From positions 581,494-645,493 of the forward strand of contig NZ_FOOA01000001.1 of the NCBI RefSeq assembly GCF_900113065.1: a DNA stretch of 64,000 nucleotides, in the 5' to 3' direction. The notes beneath the pieces were generated by a model that was not told the DNA's origin, did no database searches, and saw only the letters and a list, made by a program, of their open reading frames with translations. This document shows positions 9,995 to 18,631 of this stretch, in pieces. The DNA is from Aureimonas phyllosphaerae (GTDB taxonomy: Bacteria > Pseudomonadota > Alphaproteobacteria > Rhizobiales > Rhizobiaceae). Each line of letters starts with the position of its first letter. The stretch's first letter is position 1. The position numbers and the translations under genes were made by a program.

Positions 9995-10012
9995 GTAATG
10001 TTATTACGTAAC
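9995..10012. promoter_or_regulatory. Zur-like operator for the AztD-ZinT gene
   Basis: GTAATGTTATTACGTAAC is an AT-rich imperfect palindrome that resembles the alphaproteobacterial zinc-uptake-regulator box (GTTAnnTnATAACATTAC on the other strand). It lies about 40-58 bp before the minus-strand start at 9954 and would cover a -10-like TAATAA. This makes zinc-repressed expression likely. Binding is inferred from pattern and gene function. Confidence 0.62.
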
Positions 10013-10137
10013 GATCTAGAGCTGCGCAAGGGGGCTCGCCTATGGGCAATTTCTCGACGCGGCGCACTCCGCGCTTGCGCTGCGGCAAACGGGATGGTTT
10101 GAGGCAGCACCTTCCCCTGCCGACCTGGAATTTTCGC

Positions 10138-11760
10138 ATGATCCGCCTTGAGAGCATCGGCAAGCAGAACGGCAAGCAGATCATCTTCATTGAGGCGTCG
10201 GCCGCGCTCCAGCGCGGCGAGAAGATCGGTCTCGTCGGCCCGAACGGTGCGGGCAAGACGACCCTGTTCCGCATGATCACGGGTTCGGAACTGCCCGACG
10301 AAGGCCAGGTCTCGGTCGATCGCGGCGTGACGATCGGCTATTTCAGCCAGGACGTCGGCGACATGGCGGGCCGCAGCGCGGTGGTCGAGGTGATGGACGG
10401 CGTCGGTCCCGTCAGCGCTCTGGCTGCCGAGATGGCCGAACTCGAAGCCGCCATGGCAGACCCCGACCGTGCCGACGAGATGGACCAGATCATCGCCCGC
10501 TACGGCGAGGTGCAGGGCAGCTACGACGAACTCGACGGTTATGCCCTCGACGGCCGCGCCCGCGAGGTGCTCGACGGTCTCGGCTTCACCCAGTCGATGA
10601 TGGACGGGGATGTCGCCAAGCTCTCGGGCGGCTGGAAGATGCGCGTCGCGCTCGCCAAGATCCTCCTCATGCGCCCCGATATCATGCTCCTCGACGAGCC
10701 GTCGAACCATCTCGACATCGAGAGCCTGATCTGGCTCGAAAGCTTCCTCAAGGGGTTCGACGGCGCCGTCCTGATGACCTCGCACGACCGCGAGTTCATG
10801 AACCGCATCGTCAACAAGATCATCGAGATCGACGGCGGCGCGCTGACCTCCTATTCCGGCGACTACGAGTTCTATCGTCAGCAGCGCGCCATCGCCGAGG
10901 TGCAGCAGCAGGCGCAGTTCGAGCGCCAGCAGGCGATGCTGGCGAAGGAGATCGCCTTCATCGAGCGCTTCAAGGCGCGCGCCAGCCATGCCGCGCAGGT
11001 GCAGAGCCGGGTGAAGAAGCTCGACAAGATCGACCGCGTCGAGCCCCCGAAGCGCCAGCAGACGGTGCGCTTCGAATTCCTGCCGGCGCCGCGCTCGGGC
11101 GAGGATGTCGCGACGGTCAAGGCAGTCTCCAAGCGCTATGGCACGCGCACGATCTACGACGCGCTCGACTTCCAGGTGCGCCGGCGCGAGCGCTGGTGCG
11201 TCATGGGCGTGAACGGCGCGGGCAAGTCGACGCTGCTCAAGCTGATCGCCGGCACGTCGGAACCGGACTCCGGCACGGTGACCCGGGGTCCGAGCGTCAA
11301 GATGGGCTATTTCGCCCAGCATTCGATGGAAGTCCTCGACGGCGAGCGGACGGTGCTCCAGTCCCTGGAGGACAGTTTCCCGCAGGCGGGACAGGCTCCC
11401 CTGCGCGCGCTCGCCGGCTGCTTCGGCTTTTCCGGCGACGAGGTCGAGAAGAAGTGCCGGGTTCTGTCGGGCGGCGAGAAGGCGCGTCTCGTGATGGCGC
11501 GCATGCTGTTCGACCCGCCGAACTTCCTCGTCCTCGACGAGCCGACCAACCATCTCGACATCGCCACCAAGCAGATGCTGGTCGAGGCGCTCTCCCGCTT
11601 CGAGGGCGCGATGCTCTTCGTCAGCCACGACCGCCACTTCCTGGCGGCGCTGTCGAACCGCGTGCTGGAACTGACGCCGGAAGGCCCGCATCTCTACGGC
11701 GGCGGCTACAGCGAATATGTCGAGCGCACCGGCCAGGAAGCGCCGGGGCTTCGCAACTAG
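10138..11760 (+). CDS. ABC-F family ATPase
   Basis: This 540-residue cytoplasmic protein has two ABC domains and no membrane part, as in ribosome-associated ABC-F proteins. Domain 1 has GPNGAGKTT, LSGGWKMR and MLLDEPSNHLD. Domain 2 has GVNGAGKST, LSGGEKARL and LVLDEPTNHLD. Between them is the charged inter-domain linker (around SGDYEFYRQQRAIAEVQQQ) characteristic of ABC-F. ABC-F proteins act at the ribosomal E site to relieve translational stalls. The ATG at 10138 begins the first strand directly (MIRLESIGKQNGKQ); longer forms are poorly supported. It is divergent from the zinc-chaperone gene. The subfamily is not assigned. Confidence 0.88.
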   Translation: MIRLESIGKQNGKQIIFIEASAALQRGEKIGLVGPNGAGKTTLFRMITGSELPDEGQVSVDRGVTIGYFSQDVGDMAGRSAVVEVMDGVGPVSALAAEMAELEAAMADPDRADEMDQIIARYGEVQGSYDELDGYALDGRAREVLDGLGFTQSMMDGDVAKLSGGWKMRVALAKILLMRPDIMLLDEPSNHLDIESLIWLESFLKGFDGAVLMTSHDREFMNRIVNKIIEIDGGALTSYSGDYEFYRQQRAIAEVQQQAQFERQQAMLAKEIAFIERFKARASHAAQVQSRVKKLDKIDRVEPPKRQQTVRFEFLPAPRSGEDVATVKAVSKRYGTRTIYDALDFQVRRRERWCVMGVNGAGKSTLLKLIAGTSEPDSGTVTRGPSVKMGYFAQHSMEVLDGERTVLQSLEDSFPQAGQAPLRALAGCFGFSGDEVEKKCRVLSGGEKARLVMARMLFDPPNFLVLDEPTNHLDIATKQMLVEALSRFEGAMLFVSHDRHFLAALSNRVLELTPEGPHLYGGGYSEYVERTGQEAPGLRN

Positions 11761-11822
11761 CTCGCACGGCATTTCGCCGGGCGGCGGGAATGACAGGCTC
11801 GTCGCGAGCCGTGGCCCGACTT

Positions 11823-13451
11823 TCAGGTGTCCGCGCGCATCATCTCGGCGGCCTTCTCCGCGATCATCACGGCCGGAGCGTGGGTATTGCCGGAAACGAT
11901 CGTCGGCATGATCGAGCAATCCGCGACCCGCAGGCCTTCGAGGCCGCGCAGGCGCAGTTGCGGGTCGACCACGGCATCGGGATCGACGCCCATGCGTGCG
12001 GTACCGACGGGATGGAAGATCGTCGTGGCGATGTCGCCGGCCGCTTCCGCCAGTTCCGCGTCGCTCTGCAGGTGGGCGCCCGGCTTGAACTCTTCCGGCC
12101 GGTAGCGTTCGAGACGCCTCGTCGCCATCAGCCGGCGTGCGGCCCGGATCGAAGCGGCGGCGACCTCCCGGTCGCCCTCGGTCGACAGGTAGTTCGGCTG
12201 GATCGCGGGCGCGGCGAAGGGATCGGCGCTTGCGATCCGGACATGACCGCGAGATTCCGGACGCAGGTTGCAGACCGAGACCGTGATCGCGGGGAAGGAA
12301 TGCAGCGGCTCTCCGAAGCGGTCGAGCGACAGTGGCTGGACGTGGAACTCGATATTGGCGGTCTCGAACCGCGGATCCGATTTCATGAAGATGCCGAGCT
12401 GGCTCGGCGCCATCGCCATCGGCCCCGAGCGCTTCAGTGCATATTGCAGGCCGATCTGCGCCTTGCCGAGGAGCGTCGCCTGCCATTCGTTCAAGGTTCG
12501 CGCTCCCTCGATGCGGAAGGCGGTGCGGATCTGGAGATGGTCCTGCAGGTTGGCGCCGACGCCCGGCCGGTCGAGCACGACGTCGATACCGTATCGCCGG
12601 AGAAGGTCGCCCGGACCAATGCCGGACAGTTGCAGAAGCTGCGGCGTGCCGATCGCGCCGGCGGACAAGACGACGTCGCCGTGCGCCGTGGCGGGCCGGC
12701 CGTCGAGACGCAAGTCGAGGCCGACCGCTCGCCCGTTCTCGATGCGGATGCGCTCGGCCTGGGCCTTGGTCAGGATGCGCAGGTTCCCGCGATGCCGGAT
12801 CGGTCCGAGAAAGGCCCGCACGGCGTTGAAGCGCAGGCCGGACTTCTGCGTCACCTCGAAATAGGACGAGCCGAGATTGTCACCGGCGTTGAAGTCGTCG
12901 ATCTGCGGCACGCCGAGCTCCTCGGCAGCCTCCCGGATCGCGTCGAGGATCGGCCAGGACAGGCGCTGCTTCTCGACCCGCAACTCGCCGCTCTGGCCGT
13001 GGAATGGTTCGTCCATCGCATGATGGTTTTCGGAGCGGCGAAACAGCGGCAGGACGTCGTCCCACCCCCAGCCGACATTGCCGAGTTGGCGCCAGCCGTC
13101 GTAGTCGGCCGCCTGCCCGCGCATGTAGATCATGCCGTTGATCGAGGAGCAGCCGCCCATGACCTTGCCGCGGGGATAGGCGAGCCTGCGCCCGTTCAGC
13201 CCGGCCTCGGCTTCGGTCGAGTAGCCCCAGTCGGTCCGCGGGTTGCCCATGCAGTAGAGGTAGCCGACCGGAATGTGGATCCAGTGGTATCGATCGGAGC
13301 CGCCGGCTTCGAGCAGGAGCACCGTGTTCTTCGGATCGGCGCTCAGCCGGTTGGCAAGGACGCAACCGGCCGAGCCCGCGCCGACGACGATATGGCTGTA
13401 GCGGCCGAGATCGAGGCGGCCGCCGTCGGAAACTCTCCTTATCGTCGTCAA
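11823..13451 (-). CDS. GMC-family FAD-dependent oxidoreductase (alcohol/choline dehydrogenase-like)
   Basis: This is a flavoprotein of about 542 residues. The N-terminal FAD-binding motif GAGSAGCVLANRLS and the second signature LLEAGGSDRY are intact. The C-terminal region has HPVGTARMG and the catalytic His in SGNTHAPAVM. Such enzymes oxidise primary alcohols or polyols to aldehydes. The start is uncertain: no ATG lies close to the domain. A TTG at 13451 with GGGGAGG about 10 nt upstream is the best-supported choice; ATG at 13505 or 13556 are alternatives. It lies 245 bp after the M20 gene on the same strand and may be the distal gene of that operon or a separate unit. Confidence 0.85.
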   Translation of the reverse strand: MTTIRRVSDGGRLDLGRYSHIVVGAGSAGCVLANRLSADPKNTVLLLEAGGSDRYHWIHIPVGYLYCMGNPRTDWGYSTEAEAGLNGRRLAYPRGKVMGGCSSINGMIYMRGQAADYDGWRQLGNVGWGWDDVLPLFRRSENHHAMDEPFHGQSGELRVEKQRLSWPILDAIREAAEELGVPQIDDFNAGDNLGSSYFEVTQKSGLRFNAVRAFLGPIRHRGNLRILTKAQAERIRIENGRAVGLDLRLDGRPATAHGDVVLSAGAIGTPQLLQLSGIGPGDLLRRYGIDVVLDRPGVGANLQDHLQIRTAFRIEGARTLNEWQATLLGKAQIGLQYALKRSGPMAMAPSQLGIFMKSDPRFETANIEFHVQPLSLDRFGEPLHSFPAITVSVCNLRPESRGHVRIASADPFAAPAIQPNYLSTEGDREVAAASIRAARRLMATRRLERYRPEEFKPGAHLQSDAELAEAAGDIATTIFHPVGTARMGVDPDAVVDPQLRLRGLEGLRVADCSIMPTIVSGNTHAPAVMIAEKAAEMMRADT

Positions 13452-13696
13452 ATCGGCGTTGCCTCCCCGCCTTGCATCGCACCGTCGCGGCGGGCAAACG
13501 CCCATGAACAGGGCCCGACGCCCATGCGGCCCGCAACGCGGCTTCGCGCCCCGCATAGATCCGCCCCATCAATCTCGATGGCTCTCCCGGCGGTTCCGAA
13601 ATGCAGGATGCACGAGCCGGGGCCACCGCGTCGAGCCCCATCGCGCAATCCTGAGTGACCCGTCTCGGACAGCAGGGAGGCGCCGAGCGGAAAGCC

Positions 13697-14980
13697 TTAG
13701 AGAGCGCGGACCACAGGCGGCTCGTCGATCGCCAAATCGACGCCGCCGATCAGCGATAGCGCCGTCTCCAAGAGAACGGTTGCGCCCGCGAGCACGTGAC
13801 GGGGCTCCACATATTCCGCTTCGTTGTGGCTGATCCCGTCTCGGCACGGGCAGAAGATCATCGCGACGGGCGCGCACCGCGCGAGGTAAAGCGCATCATG
13901 GAACGCGCCGGAGACGATCCGGCGGGATCGGAGGCCGGCGCGCCGAGCGCTCGCCTCGACCCGCTCCAGCATCAGTTCGGGAAAGGCGGTCGGCGGCATA
14001 TCGACGAGGCGGCGGATCGAGAGCTGGCAGCCGCCCTCCTTGGCGACGTCCCGCAGCACGTCTTCGATCCGTCCGGCGAGTGAGGCGAGGACGGCCGCAT
14101 CGGGGTGGCGCAGGTCGATCGTCAAGCGCACGCGCTCGGGAACCGCGTTGACCGAGCCGGGCTCGGACGCGATGCGGCCGATGGTGAAGCGCGCCTCGGG
14201 ATCCGACGGCATGATGGTCCGATAGAACGCCGCCATGGCGGCGGCCGCCGTGCGCATCGGGTCGCGGCGGAACTCGAGAGGGGTCGTCCCCGCATGAGCC
14301 GCCTGCCCCTCGATCTCGACATCCAGCCAGAGCGTCCCCTGAATGCCGGTGACGACGCCGACGGGAATGTCCTCGCGCTCGAGGACCGGCCCCTGCTCGA
14401 TATGGAGTTCGAGATAGGCGGCGATCGGAAACCCGAGCGGGACGATCGGCACCGGAAGGGCTGCGACTGTCGCCGCAAGTTCGTCACCGAGGCGTGCGCC
14501 GTCGGGCGAGCGCGCATCGCGCCATGCCGCCGGAAGCGAGCCGCCGGCAAAGGCCTGCGACCCCATGGCGCCGGGCGCGAAACGGCTGCCCTCCTCGTTG
14601 GTCCAGACGACGACCTCCTGCGCCCGTTCGCACACGACGCTCGCGTCCTCCAGCGCCTCCAGCACTTCGAAAGCGGCCAGAACGCCGAGCGCCCCGTCGA
14701 AGCGCCCGCCGGTCGGCTGCGTATCGAGATGGCTGCCGAGGAGCAGCGGCGACAAGGCGGTATCGGTGCCGTCGCGGCGCAGGAAGAGGTTGGCCGCTTC
14801 ATCCTGCCGGACATGGAAGCCGCGCGCCCCGGCAAGCTCGGTCAGGAGGGCGCGGGCCTGCCGGTCGCCTTCGGTAAGGGCCTGGCGGTTGACCCCGCCC
14901 CTTGCCGTCGCGCCGATCGCCGCGAAACGATCGAGACGCTCCAGAAGACGCTCGGACCGGATCGCGGGTCGCCCGATCAT
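13697..14980 (-). CDS. M20-family Zn-dependent amidohydrolase (N-carbamoyl-amino acid hydrolase/allantoate amidohydrolase type)
   Basis: This 427-residue metallo-hydrolase has the di-metal ligands of the family: His84 and Asp95 in GSHLDTQPTGGRFDGALG and the Glu129-Glu130 pair in WTNEEGSRF, followed by the dimerisation (lid) domain. Relatives remove a carbamoyl or ureido group from N-carbamoyl amino acids, beta-ureidopropionate or allantoate. Its ATG overlaps the stop of the upstream BtpA-like gene by 4 nt, so it is part of the operon that runs from 21465. The true substrate is unknown; context with a sugar kinase is unusual for this family. Confidence 0.86.
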   Translation of the reverse strand: MIGRPAIRSERLLERLDRFAAIGATARGGVNRQALTEGDRQARALLTELAGARGFHVRQDEAANLFLRRDGTDTALSPLLLGSHLDTQPTGGRFDGALGVLAAFEVLEALEDASVVCERAQEVVVWTNEEGSRFAPGAMGSQAFAGGSLPAAWRDARSPDGARLGDELAATVAALPVPIVPLGFPIAAYLELHIEQGPVLEREDIPVGVVTGIQGTLWLDVEIEGQAAHAGTTPLEFRRDPMRTAAAAMAAFYRTIMPSDPEARFTIGRIASEPGSVNAVPERVRLTIDLRHPDAAVLASLAGRIEDVLRDVAKEGGCQLSIRRLVDMPPTAFPELMLERVEASARRAGLRSRRIVSGAFHDALYLARCAPVAMIFCPCRDGISHNEAEYVEPRHVLAGATVLLETALSLIGGVDLAIDEPPVVRAL

Positions 14981-15819
14981 CGACCGAGCCTAGCCGTGAA
15001 CGCCTTCACGCGGCCCGGATCGACTTGGTTCCACCAGACGCCGTCGTATTTCAGCGAGCTCGCGACGATCACCCCGTCGGCGACCGAGAGGATGTCGCCG
15101 ACGTTCTCGGGCGTCACGCCGCTGCCGACCAGCGTCGGCAGGTTCGCCGCCTCCTTGATCATCCGGATGTAGGACAGCTCTGCCACATGTCCGGTGCGCT
15201 GGCCGGTTGCGATCACGACGTCGGCGTCGAAGAAGACGAGGTCCTTGACCTGTTCCTCGACCGGCCGATCGGCGACGATGGCGTGCGCGCCGTGCTTCAC
15301 ATGCGCGTCGGCGAAGATGCGGATGCCCTTGGCCCGAAGCCGCGCGCGGTAGCGCATGGCGCGCGCCGCCTCGCCTTCCACGAAGCCTTCGTTGGCGACA
15401 TAGGCATTGGCCCACTGGTTGACGCGCACGAAGGCGGCGCCGGCGGCGCTGGCGATGGCGAGCGCGGGGATCGCGGCATTGGCGAGGACGTTGATGCCGA
15501 TCGGGCGGCCGAGTTCGCGCCGGATGCGGTCGGCGACCACCGACATGTGCGCGGCGGTCTCGGGGCCGATCGCATCGGGCTTGGAAAAGGGTACGTCGCC
15601 ATGGTTCTCGACGATCACCCCGTTGCAGCCGCCCTCCAGATAGGCGCGCGCGTCGTCGAGCCCGCGCTGGTAGATCGTCTCGACCGCCTCGCCGTCATGG
15701 CGCGGGCTTCCGGGCAGCGGTGCGAGGTGCACGACGCCGATAATGGCGCGGCGGCTGCCGAAGATGTCGTGGAGCGCATCGCCGGATGCCTGTCCGATGG
15801 GCTTGGATGGGGTGCTCAT
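14977..15819 (-). CDS. BtpA/SgcQ family TIM-barrel protein
   Basis: This 280-residue protein matches the BtpA/SgcQ family. Visible stretches include IIGVVHLAPLPGSPRH, GVIVENHGDVPF, INVLANAAIPALAIASAAGAAFVRVNQW, FADAHVKHGAHA and LVGSGVTPENV. The family has a TIM-barrel fold. Its members occur in sugar-utilisation gene clusters and, as BtpA, near photosystem assembly genes in cyanobacteria, and their reaction is not firmly established. The ATG at 15819 overlaps the kinase stop (15816). Sitting between a PfkB kinase and an amidohydrolase, it is the most intriguing enzyme of this operon, probably an aldolase- or lyase-like step on a phosphorylated intermediate (inference). Confidence 0.83.
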   Translation of the reverse strand: MSTPSKPIGQASGDALHDIFGSRRAIIGVVHLAPLPGSPRHDGEAVETIYQRGLDDARAYLEGGCNGVIVENHGDVPFSKPDAIGPETAAHMSVVADRIRRELGRPIGINVLANAAIPALAIASAAGAAFVRVNQWANAYVANEGFVEGEAARAMRYRARLRAKGIRIFADAHVKHGAHAIVADRPVEEQVKDLVFFDADVVIATGQRTGHVAELSYIRMIKEAANLPTLVGSGVTPENVGDILSVADGVIVASSLKYDGVWWNQVDPGRVKAFTARLGR

Positions 15820-16721
15820 GCGCTCTCTCTCGTATGCCATGCGTGAAACTCGTCGCGGCTGGGGCCGCAGCCGAAGGTGCCGGCCCGCGTGACGGCCACC
15901 GCCGCCGCCCGGGCCGCGAGGTGAAGGGCCGGTTCGAACGCGTCGCCGAGCAACAGCCGGGCGGCCAGCGTGCCGCAGAAGACGTCGCCCGCACCGCTGG
16001 TGTCGAGGGCCTTTGCGGGAACGGCCGGATGGAATCGGGGCGCCGCGGCGTGGTCCCGCAGTGCGACATACCCGTCGGCGCCGAGCGTGACCACCGCGGC
16101 GCCGCCGCTCGTGCGCGCGAGGCGTTCCGCGATCCGGCCGGGATCGCGCTGCCCGGTGAGGGCCTCGCCCTCGCCGCGGTTGACCACGGTGACGGCCGGC
16201 GCGCCGGGAAGTCCGTCGGCGCGCTCGCCTAGCGGACTGGCGTTCAGCACCGTCAGGAGGCCGAGCGCGCGCCCCGCCTCGAGCGCGGCGCGCGTCGCAG
16301 CCGGGGTGAGGTTGCCCTGCAGGACGAGCGCGTCGCCCGGCCGTGCCGCGGCCAGCCAGCCGCTCGCCGCTGGGTCGAAGGCCCGCGCGCAGGCGACGGC
16401 GCTCACGATCTGGTTCTCGCCCCCCGCGTCCACGAGAATGGCGGAGCGGTCGGTCGGCAGCGGCAGCACCGTGAGGCCGTGATCCGACAGGCCGGCCTCG
16501 ACGAGCCCCCGGCGGACGAGCGTCGCCTCCGCATCCGAGCCGATGGCCGACCAGAGGTGGACCTCGGCGTCCGCACGCCACGCGGCGAGCGCCTGGTTGG
16601 CGCCCTTGCCGCCGAGCGCGACGCTGCAATCGATCGCATTCAGCGTCTCGCCGGGCTCCGGAAAGCGGGCGAGGCGGAATGTCGTGTCGAGACAGACGTT
16701 GCCGACGACATGCACGGGCAT
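15816..16721 (-). CDS. PfkB/ribokinase-family carbohydrate kinase
   Basis: This 301-residue kinase has the two PfkB signatures: the N-terminal GGKGANQALAAWR substrate region and the C-terminal DTSGAGDVFCG ATP/catalytic motif with its base Asp. It would phosphorylate a sugar or nucleoside-like substrate imported by the ribose-type transporter encoded in the same operon. The ATG at 16721 was chosen over a longer form to 16862 because GGGAG lies just upstream and the protein then begins at the first beta strand (MPVHVVGNVCLDTTF). Confidence 0.88.
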   Translation of the reverse strand: MPVHVVGNVCLDTTFRLARFPEPGETLNAIDCSVALGGKGANQALAAWRADAEVHLWSAIGSDAEATLVRRGLVEAGLSDHGLTVLPLPTDRSAILVDAGGENQIVSAVACARAFDPAASGWLAAARPGDALVLQGNLTPAATRAALEAGRALGLLTVLNASPLGERADGLPGAPAVTVVNRGEGEALTGQRDPGRIAERLARTSGGAAVVTLGADGYVALRDHAAAPRFHPAVPAKALDTSGAGDVFCGTLAARLLLGDAFEPALHLAARAAAVAVTRAGTFGCGPSRDEFHAWHTRESA

Positions 16722-16734
16722 GCGGCCGCGCTCC

Positions 16735-17502
16735 CTACTTCGCGGTCGCCCAGTCGAGCATGGCGGAGAACAGCTTGGCATAGCCGTCCCAACGGATGAA
16801 CTCGCCCGGCAGCCAGTGCGGGCCGACGTCCGAGGTCCAGACCACCGAGCGGCCTTGCCCATACGTGCCGGTGACGAGGAGCGGCTGCGAGCCGTAGTCG
16901 GCCGAGACCGTTGCCAGCACCTCGGCGCCGGGTTTCAATTCCACCTCATTGTAGCCGAGGAGCACCGGCCATTCGGTGCCGAGACCGTTCAGGATCGGAT
17001 GCGAGGCCTCGCCGGTGACCACGGGCGAGAAGCCCTCGGGCACCTCGACGCGGTCGTCGAAGCGCAGGCACGTGACGGGCAGGACGTCCTCGACCGGCGT
17101 CCGGGCGTAGCGCGCGCCGCCGTTGATGCCCTGGAAGGAATAGTAGCCGCCGAACATCAGGAGAGCGCCGCCCCCATCGACGTAGTCGCGCAGGAGCTTC
17201 AGGCGGTTCGGCGTCGTCTTGGAGTGGATCCAGGTGTCGGGATGCAGCAGCAGCGTGTTGGCGCCGATGTCGGAGAGGATCACCGCATCGTACTCGCGCA
17301 GGGCCTCCATAGTCTGCGGGAAGTCCTTCTGCGCCGCATGGGCGGGCATGAAGGTGATGTCGTAGGCGCTGTCCTTCAGCGCGGCCAGAAGCTCGTCGGC
17401 GCCCTGGTGGTAGGTCACGGTCGGGAACTGATCGAAGCCCTTGATGTGGGTCGCGGTCGACACCCAGCTTTCGCCGGCGAGGAGCACCTTCTTGCGGGTC
17501 AT
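16735..17502 (-). CDS. GATase1-like (glutamine amidotransferase-like) domain protein
   Basis: This is a 255-residue cytoplasmic protein of the glutamine-amidotransferase-like family (ThuA-like flavodoxin/GATase fold). It begins VLLAGESWVS and contains FMPAHAAQKDFPQTMEAL, DIGANTLLLHPDT and a C-terminal GRSVVWTSDVGPHWLPG. It lacks an obvious GATase cysteine elbow, so classical glutaminase activity is unlikely. ThuA-like proteins take part in sugar metabolism, but the reaction is unknown. The gene lies 13 nt before the kinase and 30 nt after the phosphotriesterase-like gene. Confidence 0.78.
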   Translation of the reverse strand: MTRKKVLLAGESWVSTATHIKGFDQFPTVTYHQGADELLAALKDSAYDITFMPAHAAQKDFPQTMEALREYDAVILSDIGANTLLLHPDTWIHSKTTPNRLKLLRDYVDGGGALLMFGGYYSFQGINGGARYARTPVEDVLPVTCLRFDDRVEVPEGFSPVVTGEASHPILNGLGTEWPVLLGYNEVELKPGAEVLATVSADYGSQPLLVTGTYGQGRSVVWTSDVGPHWLPGEFIRWDGYAKLFSAMLDWATAK

Positions 17503-17532
17503 ATCGAATTTCCTTGAGCGAAGGGAAAAGGA

Positions 17533-18627
17533 TCAGGCGGCCGCGAAGACGGCGCGCGGATTGTCGGTCATGATGGCGTCGATCACCGCTCCCGGCACGC
17601 CATGGCGCTTCAGGCGCGGCACGAAATGGCGCAGCACGTGGGCGTAGCCGAAGCCGCCGTAGCGGGTAAGCATCATCTTCAGGAAGACGTCCTGGCTGAG
17701 GAGGATGCGGTCGGCGAAACCCTCGTCCACCAAGGTGCGGATCGCGCGCGCGTTCTCCTCGTCGGAGGGGCACTGGGCGTCCTGGTCGGCATAGTAGTAG
17801 TCCATGCCGATCATGTCGTATTCCAGAAACGCGCCGCGCCGCGCCAGGCTCGTCTGGTAGGGGATGTCGTCGTGGCTCGGGTTCATGTGGCAGAGGACGG
17901 TGTGCCGAAGATCGGCGCCCTCGCCTTCCACGACGTCCAGCACCTCGTGCGCCAGACGCTCCCAGCCCGGCAGATGGATCGAGAGCGGCACGCCGGTACG
18001 CGCCGAGGCCCGCGCCGCGCCGCGCAGCGACTTGCGCTCCTCGGGCGTGAAGTCCTTGGACACGCCGACCTCGCCGATGATGCCGGCCATGATCTCGGGC
18101 CGGTCCTCGGTGCCGCCGACGTCGCGCACGATCAGTTCGGCGACCTCGTCGACGTCCATGCCCTTCAGCCAGTCGGGATGGCTGAACTCGAGGTAGAAGC
18201 CCGAGCCCATCACGATCTTCAGTCCGCTCATGCGCTGGATGCGCCGCAGCCCTTCCGGGTCCCGCCCGATGCCGAAGTTCGTCGGGTCCACCACCGTGTG
18301 GCCGCCGAGCGCCTGGAACATCCTCAGTTCCGATAGCGCGAGGTCGCCGTCGTCGAGCGAGACGTTGTCGCGGTTCATGTAGGGGTTCATGCGCAGCTCG
18401 CCGATGATCTCGATGCGCACGGGGCCTTCGTGTCGCACCGGATCGGGCGGGTGGCACGGACAGCGCCAGGACTTGGCGCCTTCGAGGAAGACGTGCTCAT
18501 GCATCAGCGTCACGCCCATGTCGGACACGGGGGACGGTCCGTCCACCGTCATCACATGGCCGGAGTGCACGCCGATGCCCGATGGCACCCCGCGCCGGCC
18601 TGCCGGATCCCGGAAGTCGAGCGCCAT
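17533..18627 (-). CDS. Phosphotriesterase-family metal-dependent hydrolase
   Basis: This is a 364-residue amidohydrolase-superfamily barrel of the PTE/lactonase branch. Metal ligands are visible in order: HxH in GVTLMHEHVF, Glu in GIIGEVGVS (where true PTE has a carboxylated Lys), His in LSIHLPG, His in VLCHMNPS and Asp in LLSQDVF. Glu-bridged relatives are mostly lactonases or enzymes on phosphorylated sugar lactones rather than organophosphate hydrolases. The ATG at 18627 lies 5 nt after the permease stop; an internal ATG at 18552 is possible. Confidence 0.83.
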   Translation of the reverse strand: MALDFRDPAGRRGVPSGIGVHSGHVMTVDGPSPVSDMGVTLMHEHVFLEGAKSWRCPCHPPDPVRHEGPVRIEIIGELRMNPYMNRDNVSLDDGDLALSELRMFQALGGHTVVDPTNFGIGRDPEGLRRIQRMSGLKIVMGSGFYLEFSHPDWLKGMDVDEVAELIVRDVGGTEDRPEIMAGIIGEVGVSKDFTPEERKSLRGAARASARTGVPLSIHLPGWERLAHEVLDVVEGEGADLRHTVLCHMNPSHDDIPYQTSLARRGAFLEYDMIGMDYYYADQDAQCPSDEENARAIRTLVDEGFADRILLSQDVFLKMMLTRYGGFGYAHVLRHFVPRLKRHGVPGAVIDAIMTDNPRAVFAAA

Positions 18628-18631
18628 CGGA

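Noticed and set aside
7795..10011. Very long open frame on the plus strand across rutR and the zinc-chaperone gene
   Set aside because: It is antisense to two clearly recognisable genes and has no domain; long antisense frames are usual in high-GC DNA.
9988..12486. 832-codon minus-strand frame opposite the ABC-F ATPase and part of the GMC gene
   Set aside because: It overlaps a gene with full ABC motifs in another frame and has no ribosome-binding site or domain.
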